Shown here one piece after another: positions 61,396-64,000 of a DNA stretch of 64,000 nt; the first letter of the stretch is position 1, and each line of letters opens with the position of its first letter. Below the pieces are notes generated by a model, which worked only from the letters and a program-made list of their open reading frames with translations, did not search any database and was not told the origin of the DNA. The position numbers were made by a program, and so were the translations under genes. This DNA comes from Diploscapter coronatus (Eukaryota; Nematoda; Chromadorea; Rhabditida; Rhabditidae). Where the stretch lies: contig OZ038422.1 of NCBI GenBank assembly GCA_964036155.1, positions 42,555,201-42,619,200 of the forward strand, read 5' to 3'.

Positions 61396-64000
61396 CTGAA
61401 AGCACAGATTGAGAATCAGTATGTATTGGGATAAAAATATTTTCATAAGAAACACATGAAAATATTTTGAGCTTGTAACTAATGAAGATAAAGAAAAGTA
61501 AAGTAGTAAAGTGACCGTGATAAGAAAAAACTAACAAGGATTATCGTAAAAGGTTAGGTAAATGAGTGCGAAATAATCAAAGACAAATAAAGGAGACTAG
61601 GTGAATCAAACCGATAAGCGTTTGGTGTGATAATCTTCGCGTTTATGGCAGTGATAAGAGAAAATAAAAGAAGGGAGGTGATAATCGAAAGCTGCTTATG
61701 AAGGGCAATCATGCTAATGAGGAGTGACAGGCAGAATGGAGATTCGCTTGAAAGAATAAAAAAAAGACAACCTGACGATGATAAGCAAATAAAAATAACG
61801 AAAACAAAAATAAAGCTGAAAAAATGCAAAATTAGGCTGACTTAGTAAAAATTGCAAAAATGGGTCGAGGGAAATTTGCTACTTTTACGCAGAACCTGCA
61901 GGCAAAAAGGAGGGAGTGTGTGTGGCGAACTATAAAAGGTAAAGCCAACAATAAAGTAAGTGAACTGAACTTGCGGAGTGACGCAATGCAGAAATGCAGA
62001 AAAGCAGAAAAGGCAAAGGGAAAGCGTCGTTCGAAACAAAACGAGAACGACGAGGGAATGCTGCTATGTGAAATGCAGAGCTAGAAAGCGCAGAAAGCAG
62101 AAAAACAGTCGGTAAATAGAAAGAACAAAAAGATACAGAAACACAGAAGAGCAAAAAACGCCCTGAAGCGACGAAAAAGAAGAAGAGCTGAAGCTTACAG
62201 CTCTTTTCTTGCAGAATCGGTGTTTTCTTGTCTTTTTCCTTTCCAGAATTTCTAAACCTCTTTCGTGTTTCAAAATTTTCCGATCCTGCTCACCACACGC
62301 AAGAACCGTCAAAGACGGTCAGCACGCAAGAGACGTAAGGAAATGGAAGAGAAAAGCGAAAGGGGAAAATGAACAGAGGACGAAACGTGAAGCAAAGACA
62401 ATGAACTTTTGCAGAAAAGGGGATGATCAATGAAAGAATTGAAAGCGAATTGATCAGATTGATGAAAATCAAAGCAGAAGTTTTGATAAGCTATCATAAC
62501 ATAACAACCGCACACTGTTATTGCGAATTCAAAGAAGAACAATGGTTTGCGAAAAATGATAAATGAAGCCTCCAAAAGTAATCTTATTGTGATTTTTAAA
62601 TCAAAGAAATAGCAGGAATTGATAAGATTTGACATAGCATGACATCAAACTGTATCTTTAGATTTTTAGAAAATGCTTCAGAGAGTAAGCTTTTTCTCAA
62701 TTTTTGTAAGATACAAATTATCTTCTTAAGACGGGTAAAGTCAGACCAACGCAGAATGATATATCGTGTAAAGTAGGAATGATCGATGAAAGAGAATACG
62801 AGGTGGCAATGGACAAATCGACACGAATGGACGATTCTGAAGGCTGAATTGAAGTGGAGAATGAAGAATGGATTCACATTGAGGCATTCAGTCAAATAGT
62901 CAAATGAAATGCCATCCTTTCTGCATTCACTGCCAAAAGGAGAGAAGAATACAGAATAGTCAAAGCGCAAAGGCGATAAAACTGACTGACTTGAATAAAG
63001 CTGGGAGAAAAACCTGGGAATAAAGTTTAGGACAAACTGGAAACGATCGGGAGAGATTGAGAGGATCAGGCTCGTTCACGCTCTTTTGCAAGGAACACAC
63101 GTTTCTGCTGCATGATACTTTATTTTTACATAAGTACTCTCCAGGTTTTTTCAGGATGAAATCAAATTGAAGTGAAATTTCAAGTGGAAAATTATGAAAT
63201 ATGAAACACGTGACGCAGTATGATATGAAGTGAATCCAATATCGATGCGATTTTTGAATCAAAAAGAAGGGAAATATCTCAAATTTGATCAATTTACTAC
63301 GCAAACTTAGAGCGTGACCAAAAACCTACTATCAATTATGACTAAATAATCGCTAACAAGGAAATACAAATGACCATAAAATTCTTTAAAAAAAATGCTT
63401 TGTGTCTAGGCTCAGCCTAAGTTGTTGGGCTGTCAAAAGTCATCCCCTGGAGCTGGATTCAAAGGATGGAAAACAAGTGGAAAATGAAGCTGAAATTTGG
63501 GAAACTAGTGAGGGATCTCGAAGAGAAATAGAGAATCAGACGCCCTTTGCAAGGCCAAAGGACCCGACAGCTGCGAAATTGGAGGGTAGGAGAAAGATGG
63601 GATCATATAAAAAGCACCTAGATAAGAGATATCGTCTAGTGAATTCCCGAATGTCGTCTGATTGATTGTCAAGAAACTCCCACTCATAACTATTCTTAAG
63701 TGTTAGAGGAGGAATTATTATAATTATTATGAAACTATTGAGAAACGATGAAGAGATTTTTAGATGAAGCAGATTTACCAGTTTGTAATTATTGCATGAA
63801 TTTTATAGAATTCATCGGTTTATAATTTCATGAAAACTTCGATCAATCATCTTTTCCTTCAAATGCAAATGAAAAGTGACTTTCAAAAAACCGTGGCGAA
63901 AGAAAACTTGATCGTCCACTAATAATTACCTAAATTTTACCTACTTCTATCAGTGCATAGATCTACACGCATGAAAAGAATAAATTGACAAGCGGTAAAT
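61396..64000 (-). other. 5' intron or upstream region of the CAS gene
   Basis: The SH3 exon starts in phase 0 without an ATG, so at least one exon lies upstream. No ATG-containing exon with a phase-0 donor was found here. The stretch is AT- and purine-rich, with F/S-rich shadow frames on the minus strand. Confidence 0.45.

Noticed and set aside
61396..64000. Possible first CAS exon on the minus strand (for example ending at GCT before GTAAGC near 62200)
   Set aside because: Phase fits, but there is no ATG in frame; other candidates have wrong phase or an immediate stop.

Overview
This window is nuclear DNA of a nematode. It is AT-rich, most introns are short with TTTCAG or TTTAG acceptors, one gene encodes a typical nematode cuticle collagen, and a duplicated segment contains a near-copy of the 22-nt SL1 spliced leader. 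Genes were built by hand from reading frame, splice sites and intron phase. Phases agree across almost every junction, so exon boundaries are more certain than the family names.

Layout. 258-5306 (-): 5' part of a gene whose last visible residues resemble the segment before the TBC domain of TBC1D12/TBC1D14; it runs off the left edge. 5.3-12.6 kb: mostly non-coding, with an odd intron-containing tRNA-Pro-like gene at 10.87 kb. 12.6-12.9 kb (+): the last two exons of a P450, isolated. 13.5-24.3 kb: a cluster of F-box/kelch genes on the minus strand (two intact near-duplicates and one truncated copy) with a complete P450 gene (+) between the copies. 24.2-25.1 kb: small transposon-like elements. 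25.3-26.0 kb (+): a GH25-type lysozyme-like gene. 26-30.6 kb: no gene seen. 30.6-32.2 kb (+): a secreted proprotein of unrecognised family. 34.9-37.1 kb (+): a RING-finger protein. 37.7-41.7 kb (-): a 20-exon cuticle collagen. 44.5-61.4 kb (-): a large CAS-family (p130Cas/NEDD9) scaffold gene with an SH3 domain at the start and the CAS C-terminal domain at the end; its first exon was not found.

The most notable points are: the CAS homologue has 686 consecutive residues without a single tyrosine where vertebrate CAS proteins carry their YxxP phosphorylation repeats; an F-box is fused to two tandem sets of kelch motifs, and the gene has been duplicated around a P450 gene; an SL1-like sequence lies upstream of both F-box/kelch genes; the cuticle collagen is split into 20 exons including a 6-nt microexon; and three introns appear to start with AT, GC or TT instead of GT.

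The genes do not form one pathway. Three concern the cell surface or signalling (CAS, collagen, TBC), two probable ubiquitin ligase components (F-box/kelch, RING), and two probable environmental response functions (P450, lysozyme).
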